NCBI RefSeq assembly: GCF_900115205.1
Contig: NZ_FOYQ01000002.1
Coordinates: 124,001 to 188,000 of the forward strand
DNA from: Robiginitalea myxolifaciens
GTDB taxonomy: Bacteria > Bacteroidota > Bacteroidia > Flavobacteriales > Flavobacteriaceae
DNA: 64,000 nt
Reading direction: 5' to 3'
Shown: piece after piece, positions 1 through 9,853 of the stretch
How the letters are laid out: each line of letters starts with the position of its first letter
Numbering within the stretch: the stretch's first letter is position 1
Position numbers and translations under genes: made by a program
The notes under the pieces: generated by a model
What the model was told of the DNA's origin: nothing
Seen by the model: the letters and a program-made list of their open reading frames with translations, nothing else
The model's database searches: none

Positions 1-671
1 CTCGATGGCGATTTCTTGTACAGTCTGCGCATCATATCGTAAGATTCGGCACATTTGAGCAGCGTAGTCCATTCGTAACTGTTGCGAAACCTATCGCCAT
101 AACTGCCTGGGGCAAGCCGGGCATCATTATACTTGGCGTTTATCATTCGCGTAATCTGTAAGGCCCTTTCCATGTTCACCCCCATCATAATAATGGCGTA
201 GATCTCATCATGGAGTAACGTACCGCGGATTTTTGCGCGAAGAATCGCAGTGAGCTCGGTAACCTGGGATGTGTACTCAAACAGTCCAGTTTTTACAAAA
301 CGCTCCTTGGGGTAGGAGGTCGCGAAATGATAAAACTTATTGACCGACTCGTAGAGTTCTGTTGAAATTAAGTCCCTTGCCGAATGCGCGTTTTCCCGGG
401 CATAACAGATCGAATTACAAACCGATGAAGGGAAATCCTGATCCAGGCCAACCTTATAGAGCACCTCCTGCTCATTTACTTTATCGTTTTTACCGACAGG
501 ATCTCCAGCCATAAAGAGTATGGAGCGCAAGACAAAATTCCGCTTTTGGGATTTGGCATTCGGGGCGTCGAGGCTGGAAAAATAATTCACATTCATGAAC
601 CGGGCCATGTGTTCGGTCCGCTCGATGTATCTTCCCATCCAATAGAGGTTGTCTGCAGCCCTAGCCAGCAT
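1..671 (-). CDS. alpha-E domain protein (DUF403), 3' end cut by window edge
   Basis: At least 223 codons read without a stop from an ATG at 669-671 to the window edge, so the C-terminus is missing. The start reads MLARAADNLYWMGRYIERTE, the typical opening of the all-alpha 'alpha-E' family (DUF403). These proteins are nearly always encoded beside circularly permuted ATP-grasp ligases and are predicted to take part in forming or modifying small peptides; no reaction is firmly established. The start lies inside the end of the upstream ATP-grasp gene (11-base overlap in another frame), which shows tight translational coupling. Too short a span to pass length and stop filters, but the family match is clear. 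Confidence 0.9.
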   Translation of the reverse strand, partial: MLARAADNLYWMGRYIERTEHMARFMNVNYFSSLDAPNAKSQKRNFVLRSILFMAGDPVGKNDKVNEQEVLYKVGLDQDFPSSVCNSICYARENAHSARDLISTELYESVNKFYHFATSYPKERFVKTGLFEYTSQVTELTAILRAKIRGTLLHDEIYAIIMMGVNMERALQITRMINAKYNDARLAPGSYGDRFRNSYEWTTLLKCAESYDMMRRLYKKSPS

Positions 672-2142
672 TTTTCTTCGATTTTTTGAGTACCCAGGTA
701 TCTTTAGAACCACCACCCTGGGAGGAGTTAACGATGAGGTTTCCCCGGCGCAGCGCTACCCGGGTAAGGCCGCCTTTCAAGACAAATTCCCGGTCGCTCC
801 CCATTAGCGCGAAAGAGCGCAAATCTACATGGCGTTGCTCGAAGCTCTGTGTTTCTTCGATGTAGGTGGGATGAACGGAAAGGCTCATGATCGGTTGGGC
901 CACGTATTTTCGGGGATGGGCCCGAACGGTGTTCCGCACTTCTTCTATTTCTTCAGGCGACAGGGTATTGCCTATGGAAATCCCGTAACCCCCGGCTTCA
1001 TCGACCGGTTTTATCACCAGCTCGGCAATGTTGTCTAAAACGTATTCCAATTCTTCCTTCCGGCTGCAATGATAGGTTGGGACATTGTGCAGAATAGCTT
1101 CCTCGCCAAAATAATATTGAATAATCTCGGGCATATAGGTGTAAACCGCCTTATCATCTGCCACTCCGGTTCCGGGGGCATTGGCCAGGGTCACATTGCC
1201 CTTGCGATATGCCGCGAACAAACCGGGTACGCCAAGGGTGGAATCCTTTCTGAATTCCAGCGGGTCCAGGAACTGATCGTCAATCCTGCGGTAAATAATG
1301 TCTACCCGTTCCCGGCCATGGATGGTTTTCATGTAAACAAAGTCATTTTCCACATACAAATCCCGGCCCTCTACCAATTCAACCCCCATAGTCTTGGCCA
1401 GGTAACTGTGCTCATAAAATGCCGAATTATACATCCCCGGCGTAAGGACCACCGTGTTGGGTTTGTCTACACCGGCTGGTTTTACGGTTTCCAGGAGATC
1501 CAGCAGGTTTTCCGCATAGTTGGTTACCGTGTGGGCATTATAATGGTTGAACACCCCAAAAAGCGCCCTTTTAAGGGCAGTTCGGTTACTCAATACATAG
1601 CTCACCCCGGAAGGACATCGGATGTTATCTTCCAAAACATAGAATTTCCCATCGGTATGCCTGATCAGGTCGGTTCCCGAGATATGGTTGTAGATTCCTC
1701 CCGGAGGATCAAAGCCTACCATCTGTTCCAGGAAATTCTCGGAACTTCCCACCAATTCCATGGGTACCACCCCGTCCTTGAGGATGTTTTGTTCGTGGTA
1801 CAGATCCCATAAGAATGCATTCAGGGCCTTGCAGCGTTGCACAACACCGCGTTCCAGCTCGGCCCATTCGTCTGCTCCGATTATCCTGGGAAATAAATCA
1901 AAGGGAAATATTTTCTCATTGGTCTTCTCATCGCTGTAGACCCGAAAGGTTATTCCCTGGTTAAAAAATGAGGCTTTGGCGCGACCGTTCAGCTCGGCAT
2001 AATCTTCGATACTGTGCTGCCCATATAACTTAAAGAGTTTTTTATAGACATCGTTTACTTCCCCCTGTTGATCATAGAGCTCGTCGAACAGCTTGGGGTT
2101 CCGATCGTACTTGGAAAATATACCTTTTTGCTTTTTGGCCAT
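661..2142 (-). CDS. circularly permuted ATP-grasp type 2 protein
   Basis: 493 residues from the ATG at 2140-2142, beginning MAKKQKGIFSKYDRNPKLFD. I prefer this to an in-frame upstream start (2211) because the extra residues are not family-like and would run into the divergent gene's promoter region. The sequence matches the circularly permuted ATP-grasp family (DUF404/DUF407, CP_ATPgrasp), which is predicted to join carboxylates to amines with ATP. Glycine-rich nucleotide-binding segments occur around PVDEAGGYGISIG in the C-terminal third. It overlaps and precedes the alpha-E gene; in many bacteria the pair is joined by a transglutaminase-like protein, which must lie outside the window if present. 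The substrate is unknown. Confidence 0.88.
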   Translation of the reverse strand: MAKKQKGIFSKYDRNPKLFDELYDQQGEVNDVYKKLFKLYGQHSIEDYAELNGRAKASFFNQGITFRVYSDEKTNEKIFPFDLFPRIIGADEWAELERGVVQRCKALNAFLWDLYHEQNILKDGVVPMELVGSSENFLEQMVGFDPPGGIYNHISGTDLIRHTDGKFYVLEDNIRCPSGVSYVLSNRTALKRALFGVFNHYNAHTVTNYAENLLDLLETVKPAGVDKPNTVVLTPGMYNSAFYEHSYLAKTMGVELVEGRDLYVENDFVYMKTIHGRERVDIIYRRIDDQFLDPLEFRKDSTLGVPGLFAAYRKGNVTLANAPGTGVADDKAVYTYMPEIIQYYFGEEAILHNVPTYHCSRKEELEYVLDNIAELVIKPVDEAGGYGISIGNTLSPEEIEEVRNTVRAHPRKYVAQPIMSLSVHPTYIEETQSFEQRHVDLRSFALMGSDREFVLKGGLTRVALRRGNLIVNSSQGGGSKDTWVLKKSKKNAG

Positions 2143-2324
2143 CTGTGTCAGAAAGCAAAGAAAATACGAGGAATTCAGCAGAAATGAAAGGAGACAGCCG
2201 CTTTTTGCCATTTAGGGCTGAGGGACTACCTGAATTATCGAAATTCTTAAAATCGCACAGACTAAATTGCCAGGATCGCATGAGAGAAATTTCGATTTTA
2301 CCTACTTTAGCTCAAAACCAAAGC

Positions 2325-4757
2325 ATGAAAAACTACCGAATTCTCCTGAGCCTGATCTGGCTCCCGTTTTTGCTACAAGGCCAATTTTCAGAGAAGGTCG
2401 AGAAATGCCAGAAGTTTGAGGGATATTTTAATATGTATTGGGATGAAGATTCCGGTAAATTATTCCTTGAAATCGACAAACTGAACCAGGAGTTCCTCTA
2501 TGTATATGCGCTTAGCAGTGGCATTGGAAGTAACGACATTGGATTGGATCGCGGCCAATTAGGCGGGGAACAGGTTGTGGTTTTTAAGAAAATCGGTAAT
2601 AAAATTCTGATGATTCAGCCCAACCTGGACTATCGTGCACTTACCGACAATGAATTGGAAAAGAAATCGGTAGAGCAGGCTTTTGCAAAATCTGTTCGCT
2701 TTGGTTTCCCCATAGTCGAGAGCGATGGGGCTAGTCATTTAGTTGACCTTACCCCATACCTTATGCAGGACGCGCACGGCGTTTCTCAGCGCCTCAAACG
2801 AACAGGGCAGGGGAGCTACAGTCTGGACGCTTCCAGAAGCGCCGTTAATCTGGAACGCACCAAGGCATTTCCAAAAAATTCTGAAGTTGATGTTTGGCTG
2901 ACCTTTAAAGGAACTCCGCAAGGGGGGAATATTCGTTCGGTAACCCCGGATCCCGGGGCAGTAACGGTTGCACAGCATCATTCATTTATCGAATTGCCGG
3001 AACCTGGATTTCAGCAGCGGGCTTTTGATCCCCGAAGCGGTTCCTACCCCTTTGCGTATTACGACTACGCCACCCCGGTAGAGGCCTCGTTGATTAAACG
3101 ATATGTTCCCAGGCATCGCCTTGAAAAGAAGGATCCGGGAGCTGCTGTAAGTGAAGCCGTGGAACCGATAATTTATTACCTGGATAATGGAACCCCGGAG
3201 CCGGTTCGTTCGGCTTTATTGGAAGGTGGACGCTGGTGGAATCAAGCCTTTGAGGCTATTGGCTATAAGGATGCCTTCCAGGTGAAAATGCTCCCCGATG
3301 ATGCCGACCCTTTGGATGTCCGTTACAATGTAATTCAGTGGGTGCATCGCTCTACAAGGGGATGGAGTTATGGGAGTAGTGTCCGGGATCCCCGAACCGG
3401 AGAGATTATCAAAGGTCATGTTAGTTTGGGAAGCCTGCGTATCCGGCAGGATTTTATGATAGCTCAGGTCTTATCCAATAAACCTTATGCGGAATCCGAT
3501 GAAAACCACGGTCCCATGCTGGAACTAGCCCTGGCGCGAATCCGGCAACTATCGGCGCATGAAATCGGGCATACCCTCGGTTTTGCACACAATTTTGCAG
3601 CCAGCACCAACGATCGTGCTTCGGTAATGGACTACCCGCATCCCTTGATCCTGCTGAATGATGAAGAAATCGATTTTTCCCAGGCCTATGATACGGGTAT
3701 CGGGGAATGGGATAAGGTATCTGTAGCGTACTCCTATTCGGATTTTCCGGAAGGGACCGATGAATCCCTTGCCCTGAATAAAATCCTCAATGATGCGGCA
3801 CAGCAAGGACTGCGGTATCTAAGCGATCAGGACGCGCGTGCCCAGGGGGGTGCAAATGCTCAGGCTCATTTATGGGATAACGGTGCTGGGGCTGCCGAAG
3901 AATTGAATCGGGTTCTGGAGGTCCGCAGGCAGGCCATAACCAATTTTTCCGCAGACAATGTTCCTGAAGGCACCCCGTATTCCGTACTGGAGGACGTATT
4001 TGTCCCGCTTTACTTCTTCCACCGCTATCAGACCGAGGCAGCTGTTAAGCTCGTAGGTGGAATGGAATATAGTTATGCAGTTAAAGGCGATGGGTCGCAG
4101 CCCTGGAACTTGCTACCTGAAAAACAACAGGTTCAGGCACTGGAATCGGTGCTGGCAACGCTGGATCCACAGGTGCTGCGAATTCCACAGGAAGTCCTGC
4201 GATATTTTCCGCCCAGGGCCATTGGATATGGTGCAGGCCGGGAATCCTTTAAAGGTCGTACTGGGGTTAGTTTTGATGCCCTTGGGGCCGCCGAAACCGC
4301 AGCAGATATGACCCTTGGCTTGTTGATGCATCCCCAGCGGGCCTCCCGGCTGGTACATCAGAAGGCCATGTTCCCAGCGCAACTCGGCCTGGAAGAAGTA
4401 CTGGATAAGCTGCTTGACCAAACCTTTTCGGCAAAGACCTCGGATTCTATGGAAGAAGCCATAGCCGGCGTGGTCCGATTCCGGGTATTGCATCACTTGA
4501 TGTTACTGGCAGCGAATCAATCGGTTCACCCTCAGGTAAATGCAATGGCCCAAGAGCAACTTGATGCCCTGGGAAAATGGGCGCTTGACCGCAAAGATGC
4601 TCAGGCTGCGGAGTTGTACCGCCGCATCCGTTCATTCCGGGAACATCCGGAGTTACACAAGGTGCCCGATGTACCGAAAATTCCGGATGGATCGCCAATC
4701 GGAAGTACAGATCCCGGTGCAGCCTGTAGTTACCAGGAATTCAACCCATGGAAGTAA
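2325..4757 (+). CDS. secreted zinc-dependent metalloprotease (DUF5117/DUF4953 family)
   Basis: 810 residues from the ATG at 2325. The reading frame is open upstream to 2145, but the N-terminus MKNYRILLSLIWLPFLLQGQ is a clear signal peptide, so I start here. HEIGHTLGFAHN at residues 412-423 is an extended zinc site (HExxHxxGxxH) as in metzincin-like peptidases, with the catalytic Glu at 413. Length and flanking sequence match the large Bacteroidota family annotated DUF5117 plus DUF4953. It probably works in the periplasm or outside the cell as an endopeptidase. A TACTTTAG box at 2303-2310 could be a near-consensus -7 element. The 3' end overlaps the threonine aldolase gene by 10 bases, so the two are likely co-transcribed. 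Confidence 0.88.
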   Translation: MKNYRILLSLIWLPFLLQGQFSEKVEKCQKFEGYFNMYWDEDSGKLFLEIDKLNQEFLYVYALSSGIGSNDIGLDRGQLGGEQVVVFKKIGNKILMIQPNLDYRALTDNELEKKSVEQAFAKSVRFGFPIVESDGASHLVDLTPYLMQDAHGVSQRLKRTGQGSYSLDASRSAVNLERTKAFPKNSEVDVWLTFKGTPQGGNIRSVTPDPGAVTVAQHHSFIELPEPGFQQRAFDPRSGSYPFAYYDYATPVEASLIKRYVPRHRLEKKDPGAAVSEAVEPIIYYLDNGTPEPVRSALLEGGRWWNQAFEAIGYKDAFQVKMLPDDADPLDVRYNVIQWVHRSTRGWSYGSSVRDPRTGEIIKGHVSLGSLRIRQDFMIAQVLSNKPYAESDENHGPMLELALARIRQLSAHEIGHTLGFAHNFAASTNDRASVMDYPHPLILLNDEEIDFSQAYDTGIGEWDKVSVAYSYSDFPEGTDESLALNKILNDAAQQGLRYLSDQDARAQGGANAQAHLWDNGAGAAEELNRVLEVRRQAITNFSADNVPEGTPYSVLEDVFVPLYFFHRYQTEAAVKLVGGMEYSYAVKGDGSQPWNLLPEKQQVQALESVLATLDPQVLRIPQEVLRYFPPRAIGYGAGRESFKGRTGVSFDALGAAETAADMTLGLLMHPQRASRLVHQKAMFPAQLGLEEVLDKLLDQTFSAKTSDSMEEAIAGVVRFRVLHHLMLLAANQSVHPQVNAMAQEQLDALGKWALDRKDAQAAELYRRIRSFREHPELHKVPDVPKIPDGSPIGSTDPGAACSYQEFNPWK

Positions 4758-5776
4758 ACCTGATCAGTGATACGGTTACCCGGCCCACACCGGGCATGAT
4801 GGAAGCCATGATGCAAGCTGAGGTCGGTGATGATGTCTTCAAGGAAGATCCGACCATCAACGCACTTGAAGCTAAGGCCGCTGCAATGTTCGGCAAGGAG
4901 GCTGCCTTATTTTTTCCAAGCGGAACCATGGCGAACCAGACCGGGATCAAATTGCACACCCGTCCCGGAGATCAGCTAATTTGCGATAAGTACGCCCACG
5001 TATACAATTACGAAGGAGGAGGGGTCAGTTTCAATAGTGGTGTCTCCTGTAAACTCGTGGATGGTACCCGTGGAATGATGGAAGCCGACCAGGTGGCCGC
5101 TGCTGTGAATCCCCCTGATTTTTACCACAGTCCGCGAACCTCTTTAGTTTGCGTTGAGAATACCACCAATAAAGGGGGTGGCGCCTGCTGGGACCTGAAG
5201 GCTCTTCAAGAAATACGTGAGGTATGCGATGCACACGGATTGAAATACCACCTGGACGGAGCGCGTATCTGGAATGCTGCGGTCGCTAAACAACAAGACT
5301 TTAAGGACTTTGGGAGCTTGTTCGATACCTTAAGCGTGTGTCTCAGCAAAGGATTGGGATGTCCTGTTGGATCGTTGCTAATCGGATCTAAATCCGATAT
5401 GGAAGAAGCCCTCAGAATTCGAAAGGTTCTGGGTGGTGGAATGCGACAAAGCGGATATCTGGCTGCAGCCGGGATTTATGCCCTTGATAACCATATTGAA
5501 CGCCTGGTAGCCGATCACCAGAAGGCCAGTGAACTTGGAGCCTCGCTGGAGTCACTGCCCTTTATCAAAAAGGTAGAACCTGTTTCGACCAATATTGTAA
5601 TCTTTGAGTTGAACACGGATTTACTCAGTGAGGCAAGCTTTATGCAAAAAATGGATGCCGCAAAAATTCGCCTTATTGGAATGGGCCAGGGGAAGTTACG
5701 ACTGGTCACCCATTTGGATTACACCGCAGCCATGCACCAGTACGTCCTGGAGACGTTTTCAGCAATTGCAATTTAG
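4748..5776 (+). CDS. ltaE: low-specificity L-threonine aldolase
   Basis: 342 residues, a PLP enzyme of the beta-eliminating lyase/threonine aldolase family that splits L-threonine or allo-threonine to glycine and acetaldehyde. The Schiff-base lysine is K201 in SVCLSKGLGCPVGS, the aspartate that contacts the pyridine nitrogen is D170 in YHLDGAR, and H84 stacks on the cofactor. FFPSGTMANQ at 56-64 is the usual phosphate-binding stretch. The length is normal for the family. The gene overlaps the end of the metalloprotease gene by 10 bases and converges on the YegP-like gene with a one-base gap. Confidence 0.93.
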   Translation: MEVNLISDTVTRPTPGMMEAMMQAEVGDDVFKEDPTINALEAKAAAMFGKEAALFFPSGTMANQTGIKLHTRPGDQLICDKYAHVYNYEGGGVSFNSGVSCKLVDGTRGMMEADQVAAAVNPPDFYHSPRTSLVCVENTTNKGGGACWDLKALQEIREVCDAHGLKYHLDGARIWNAAVAKQQDFKDFGSLFDTLSVCLSKGLGCPVGSLLIGSKSDMEEALRIRKVLGGGMRQSGYLAAAGIYALDNHIERLVADHQKASELGASLESLPFIKKVEPVSTNIVIFELNTDLLSEASFMQKMDAAKIRLIGMGQGKLRLVTHLDYTAAMHQYVLETFSAIAI

Positions 5777-5777
5777 A

Positions 5778-6092
5778 TTAGCCGAGGCTACTGTCAAGGA
5801 TCCCCGCCTGGGTATTCCGTATCCCATTTTCCATACCCGCCTCGGAACCATAAGGTTTACTGCGCCCCAGTGTTTTCCCCTGCGGATCTTTCAGGGCAAA
5901 CCGGAAATGCCCTTCATGGTCGGTTAGTCTTTCAAAACTGCCCGGATGTTTTATCCGCGGCTTTATTGCGGTAATGGCTTCCCTGACGGCTTCCTGATTC
6001 TCAAAAGGCTCGCTTTCAAAGAGAGGGTTGCCCTGGGCACTTTGCACCACAAAGAAGTAGTGGGAATCTCCTTTATTTTCAATTTTCAGCAT
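5778..6092 (-). CDS. YegP-like DUF1508 protein
   Basis: 104 residues made of two tandem copies of the about 48-residue DUF1508 unit; compare HYFFVVQSAQGNPLFESE near residue 11 with HFRFALKDPQGKTLGRSK near residue 62. Proteins of this family (E. coli YegP) are small, cytosolic and of unknown function. It follows the YbaB gene with a 2-base gap and is surely in the same transcript. Confidence 0.88.
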   Translation of the reverse strand: MLKIENKGDSHYFFVVQSAQGNPLFESEPFENQEAVREAITAIKPRIKHPGSFERLTDHEGHFRFALKDPQGKTLGRSKPYGSEAGMENGIRNTQAGILDSSLG

Positions 6093-6094
6093 AG

Positions 6095-6421
6095 CTACTT
6101 CATAAATTGATCCATGCCTGGGATGTTTGGCATACCTTCCCGGGCAACGGCTGCCATTTCGGTATTATGTACTTCCTCAGCTTTTTTAAGGGCCCGGTTC
6201 AGGGTAAGCAGTAAGTAGTCTTCCAGGGCATCCTTGTCCCCGAGGAGTTCTTTATCGATCTGAATCTCCCGGATTTCGCGGTTGGCGGTTACTTCTACCT
6301 TCAACATGCCTTCGGCACCTTCCTCCTGCAACAGCACACCGTCTAATCTTTTCTTAGTCTCCTCAGCTTTCTGGCGGGCTTCTTTGAGTTTGCCCATCAT
6401 TCCCATTAAATCTCCAAACAT
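6095..6421 (-). CDS. YbaB/EbfC family nucleoid-associated protein
   Basis: 108 residues of the YbaB/EbfC family, which form tweezer-like dimers that bind DNA without strong sequence preference. The N-terminal FGDLMGMMGKLKEARQKAEE helix and central EVTANREIREIQID strand are typical. In many bacteria the gene follows dnaX and recR, but here it leads a two-gene operon with the YegP-like gene. The methionine-rich C-terminus (NIPGMDQFMK) is also usual for the family. Confidence 0.9.
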   Translation of the reverse strand: MFGDLMGMMGKLKEARQKAEETKKRLDGVLLQEEGAEGMLKVEVTANREIREIQIDKELLGDKDALEDYLLLTLNRALKKAEEVHNTEMAAVAREGMPNIPGMDQFMK

Positions 6422-6484
6422 CGGTAAGCGATTTTATTTTAGCTTAAAGGTAAGGCCTTCGCTTTACTATTCCATGGGAAAGGC

Positions 6485-6492
6485 TATTTTTG
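6485..6492 (+). promoter_or_regulatory. -7 promoter box (TATTTTTG) of oligopeptidase B
   Basis: Perfect TAnnTTTG box, with TTTA at 6463-6466 eighteen bases upstream as a possible -33 element. Transcription should start near 6497. This places the first in-frame TTG (6490) inside the promoter and leaves TTG 6517 as the start codon. Confidence 0.6.
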
Positions 6493-6516
6493 CGTCCGCA
6501 AAATATCCACAAAACC

Positions 6517-8565
6517 TTGTCTGCACCCCGCGCCAAACAAATTGAATTTACACATCGCAATCACGGCGATGAGCGTTCCGATCCCTATTACTGGTTGCGG
6601 GAACGGGAAAATCCCGAGGTGATTTCCTATCTGGAGCAGGAGAATTCATTTTTCAAGAAACAGACCGGGCATACCGAGGAATTCCAGAAGCAGCTATTTG
6701 AGGAGATGAAAGGGCGGATAGTGGAAGACGATACTTCGGTACCCTATAAGCGAAACGGCTATTGGTATGTAACCCGATTTGTAAAGGGAGGTCAATATCC
6801 TGTCTACACCCGACGCAAGGAAGTAATGGAAGCGGAGGAAGAATTGCTTTTTGATTGCAATGCTCTGGCAGAAGGGGAGGAGTTCTTTGATATGAAGGGA
6901 ATCTCCATTAGTCCGGATAACAAACTCGCTGCCTTTGGGGTGGATACCTTGGGACGGCGGGAGTATGCCTTGAAAATAAAGAATCTGGAGACCGGAGAAT
7001 TGCTGCCGGTTACTATGGACCGGACTACCGGTAGCTCGGTATGGGCTGCAGATAATCGTACCCTGTATTACGTTCGTAAAGATCCGGTAACGCTCCGGGC
7101 CAATGCCATATACCGCCATATTTTGGGGGAAGACCCGGCTAAAGATGTACTGGTTTATCAGGAAGAAGATGAGACGTTCAATACCTACGTATACAAAACC
7201 AAATCCAGAAAATACATCGTAATAGGCTCGGTAAGCACGCTAACCAGTGAATATCGCATCCTGAACGCCAATGACCCCCTGGGCGAATTTAAAGTATTTG
7301 CACCCCGGCAGCGTGGCCTGGAATATGCGATTTACCACTACGGCGCGCATTTTTATGTCCTGACCAATAAGGACGGAGCTACGAATTTTAAATTGATGAA
7401 AACGCCGGAATCCGACACGGGCTATTCGGCCTGGGAGGAAGTTATACCTCACAGGGAAGACGTATTGCTGGAGGATATGGAGCTTTTCAAAGAATACATG
7501 GTGCGTTCAGAGCGTCACAATGGCCTCACGCGCATCTTTATCGATCGCTGGGACGGTACCGCTTCCTACGAAATCCCCCTGGAGGGAGAGACTTACGTCG
7601 CTTATCCTTACGTTAACCTGGAATTCAATACCCGGGCCTTTCGCTATGTGTTTAACGCCATGACAACGCCTTATCGCATCATGGAGTTCAACATGGACAC
7701 TAAAGAGCAAACCGTACTGAAACAACAGGAGGTCCTGGATCCGTCATTTGATCCGGACAATTACGGATCTACGCGTATTTGGGCAACGGCGCGGGATGGA
7801 TCAGAAGTTCCGATTTCCCTGGTTTACCACAAGGATACCCCCAGGGACGGCAGCAGCCCGCTCTTGCTTTATGGCTATGGTTCTTATGGGAGTACCACCG
7901 ATCCCTATTTTTCATCGGTTCGATTGAGCCTGCTGGATCGCGGATTCATATTTGCTATTGCCCATGTGCGAGGAGGAGAATACCTGGGTCGCCCCTGGTA
8001 TGAATCGGGCAAACTCCTTCAGAAGTGGAATACCTTTAACGACTTTATCGATTGTGCGCATTGTTTGGTCGCTGAAAAATTTACCCGACCAGAAAACCTC
8101 TATGCTGCAGGGGGTTCAGCGGGAGGTTTGCTCATGGGGGTAATTGTTAATGAGGCCCCTGAGCTGTTTCACGGCGTTATAGCAGCAGTTCCGTTTGTGG
8201 ACGTGGTTACCACTATGCTGGACGAAAGCATACCCCTGACTACCGGAGAATACGACGAATGGGGCAACCCTGGCGATCCGGAGTATTATGCTTACATGAA
8301 AAGCTATTCTCCTTACGATAATGTAAAGAAACAGGCATATCCCCATTTGTTGGTTCTGGCCGGATTGCACGATTCCCAGGTGCAGTACTGGGAGCCCGCC
8401 AAGTGGGTAGCGCGCCTTCGGGAGCTGAAAACAGATTCCAACAGGCTTTACCTTCACACCAATATGGATGCCGGGCACGGCGGAGCCTCCGGGCGTTTTG
8501 AAGCACTTCGCGAGACGGCCATAGAATATGCCTTTTTACTGGATTTGGCCAACAGGATGGCTTAG
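6517..8565 (+). CDS. ptrB: oligopeptidase B, S9 prolyl oligopeptidase family
   Basis: 682 residues. There is no ATG near the start of the conserved region. The TTG at 6517 gives MSAPRAKQIEF ahead of the family motif HGDERSDPYYWLRE, and the -7 box at 6485-6492 rules out the TTG at 6490. The protein has an N-terminal beta-propeller and a C-terminal alpha/beta-hydrolase domain with catalytic Ser534 in GGSAGG; the Asp is in LAGLHDSQV and the His in MDAGHGG. These enzymes cut short peptides after basic residues and usually act in the cytoplasm or periplasm. No signal peptide is visible. It is transcribed alone, divergent from YbaB. Confidence 0.92.
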   Translation: MSAPRAKQIEFTHRNHGDERSDPYYWLRERENPEVISYLEQENSFFKKQTGHTEEFQKQLFEEMKGRIVEDDTSVPYKRNGYWYVTRFVKGGQYPVYTRRKEVMEAEEELLFDCNALAEGEEFFDMKGISISPDNKLAAFGVDTLGRREYALKIKNLETGELLPVTMDRTTGSSVWAADNRTLYYVRKDPVTLRANAIYRHILGEDPAKDVLVYQEEDETFNTYVYKTKSRKYIVIGSVSTLTSEYRILNANDPLGEFKVFAPRQRGLEYAIYHYGAHFYVLTNKDGATNFKLMKTPESDTGYSAWEEVIPHREDVLLEDMELFKEYMVRSERHNGLTRIFIDRWDGTASYEIPLEGETYVAYPYVNLEFNTRAFRYVFNAMTTPYRIMEFNMDTKEQTVLKQQEVLDPSFDPDNYGSTRIWATARDGSEVPISLVYHKDTPRDGSSPLLLYGYGSYGSTTDPYFSSVRLSLLDRGFIFAIAHVRGGEYLGRPWYESGKLLQKWNTFNDFIDCAHCLVAEKFTRPENLYAAGGSAGGLLMGVIVNEAPELFHGVIAAVPFVDVVTTMLDESIPLTTGEYDEWGNPGDPEYYAYMKSYSPYDNVKKQAYPHLLVLAGLHDSQVQYWEPAKWVARLRELKTDSNRLYLHTNMDAGHGGASGRFEALRETAIEYAFLLDLANRMA

Positions 8566-8657
8566 AATGAGCCGCTTACAGCTTTAATCAGGCATCTTTT
8601 TGGGTAGGAAAAACCAGACTCTTTTTGCTTAAAAACGGGCTAGTTTAAAAAAAATAC

Positions 8658-8665
8658 TAATTTTG
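8658..8665 (+). promoter_or_regulatory. -7 promoter box (TAATTTTG) of the cysteine/cysteate synthase-like gene
   Basis: Perfect TAnnTTTG match, 44 bases before the ATG at 8710. I see no convincing -33 element at the usual distance. Confidence 0.5.
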
Positions 8666-8709
8666 CCCCTAGTTTTGGTTTATTATAAAGCCATGCCTAA
8701 CCCAAACGT

Positions 8710-9750
8710 ATGAAACAAGAGATTAAGGCCTGCGACAGTATCCTGGAGCTTATTGGCCAAACCCCCTTGGTTCGATTGAAGCAGTTGACCGCCGGGTATT
8801 CCGGCGAATTTTTTGCAAAGTTAGAGGCCTTCAATCCCGGACATTCCTCCAAAGACCGTATTGCCCATTACATAATTGAACAGGCCGAAGCTAGCGGTTT
8901 GCTCAAACCGGGTAGTACCATTATTGAAACTACCTCAGGTAACACAGGTTTTAGCCTGGCTATGGTAAGTATCGTTAAAGGATACGACTGTATTCTCGCT
9001 GTTAGTTCCAAGTCTTCAAAGGACAAAATCGATATGCTCCGCTCAATGGGAGCAAAGGTGTATGTGTGTCCGGCACACGTTAGCGCAGATGATCCCCGTT
9101 CCTACTATCAGGTAGCAAAGCGCCTGCATCAGGAAACTGAAGGGTCTATTTATATCAACCAGTACTTCAATAAGTTCAATATTGAAGCCCATTACCGCAC
9201 TACAGGTCCCGAAATTTGGGAGCAGACGGCTGGTCAAATCACGCATTTGGTAGCTTGTAGTGGAACAGGGGGAACCATTTCCGGTACTGCCCGTTTTCTG
9301 AAGGAGCAGAATCCCAACATCCGAATCCTCGGAGTGGATGCTTACGGTTCCGTGTTAAAGAAATTCCACGAAACAAGGGAACTGGATCGTGATGAGATTT
9401 ATCCGTATCGTATTGAAGGGCTAGGGAAAAACCTGATCCCAGATGCTACCGATTTCGATACCATTGATCGTTTTATCAAGGTTACGGATGAAGAAAGTGC
9501 TCATATGGCTCGTAAATTGGGCCGTACAGAGGGTATTTTCTCCGGATATACCAGTGGCGCTGCTATGCAGGCCGTTCACCAATTACAGGAAGAAGGGGAA
9601 TTCGACGAGAACAGCAAAGTCGTCGTAATCTTCCCGGACCACGGATCGCGCTACATGAGCAAAATCTACAGCGATCACTGGATGGAGGAGCAGGGCTTTT
9701 ACGACAGCAAGCATGTTGGGGAAACCCAGCAGGTGGAAGTGATCAAGTAG
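8710..9750 (+). CDS. PLP-dependent cysteine synthase/cystathionine beta-synthase-like enzyme, candidate cysteate synthase
   Basis: 346 residues of fold-type II PLP enzymes. K48 in NPGHSSKDR is the Schiff-base lysine, TSGNTG at 75-80 binds the substrate carboxylate, and GTGGTISG binds the cofactor phosphate. There is no C-terminal regulatory CBS domain. Family membership alone allows O-acetylserine sulfhydrylase, cystathionine beta-synthase or a related beta-replacement. The alpha-oxoamine synthase gene that follows in the same direction is the arrangement described for sulfonolipid producers, where such an enzyme makes cysteate from O-phosphoserine and sulfite. That specific role is inference. 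Confidence 0.85.
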   Translation: MKQEIKACDSILELIGQTPLVRLKQLTAGYSGEFFAKLEAFNPGHSSKDRIAHYIIEQAEASGLLKPGSTIIETTSGNTGFSLAMVSIVKGYDCILAVSSKSSKDKIDMLRSMGAKVYVCPAHVSADDPRSYYQVAKRLHQETEGSIYINQYFNKFNIEAHYRTTGPEIWEQTAGQITHLVACSGTGGTISGTARFLKEQNPNIRILGVDAYGSVLKKFHETRELDRDEIYPYRIEGLGKNLIPDATDFDTIDRFIKVTDEESAHMARKLGRTEGIFSGYTSGAAMQAVHQLQEEGEFDENSKVVVIFPDHGSRYMSKIYSDHWMEEQGFYDSKHVGETQQVEVIK

Positions 9751-9822
9751 TTCCTGCCTAATTACCGTATTTACACTACAAGCCAGTGGTGGGATTTATT
9801 ATGAATCCTGCCTACTTTTTTT

Positions 9823-9830
9823 TACTTTTG
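9823..9830 (+). promoter_or_regulatory. -7 promoter box (TACTTTTG) of the oxoamine synthase-like gene
   Basis: Perfect TAnnTTTG match, predicting a transcript start near 9835 and a leader of about 75 bases that contains the hairpin at 9854-9881. Confidence 0.55.
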
Positions 9831-9853
9831 CCCCAAAATCAACCCATTAAATC

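Noticed and set aside
829-1812. Plus-strand reading frames opposite the ATP-grasp gene
   Set aside because: No family resemblance, no promoter or start context, and they lie wholly within a well-supported minus-strand gene; they result from its codon use.
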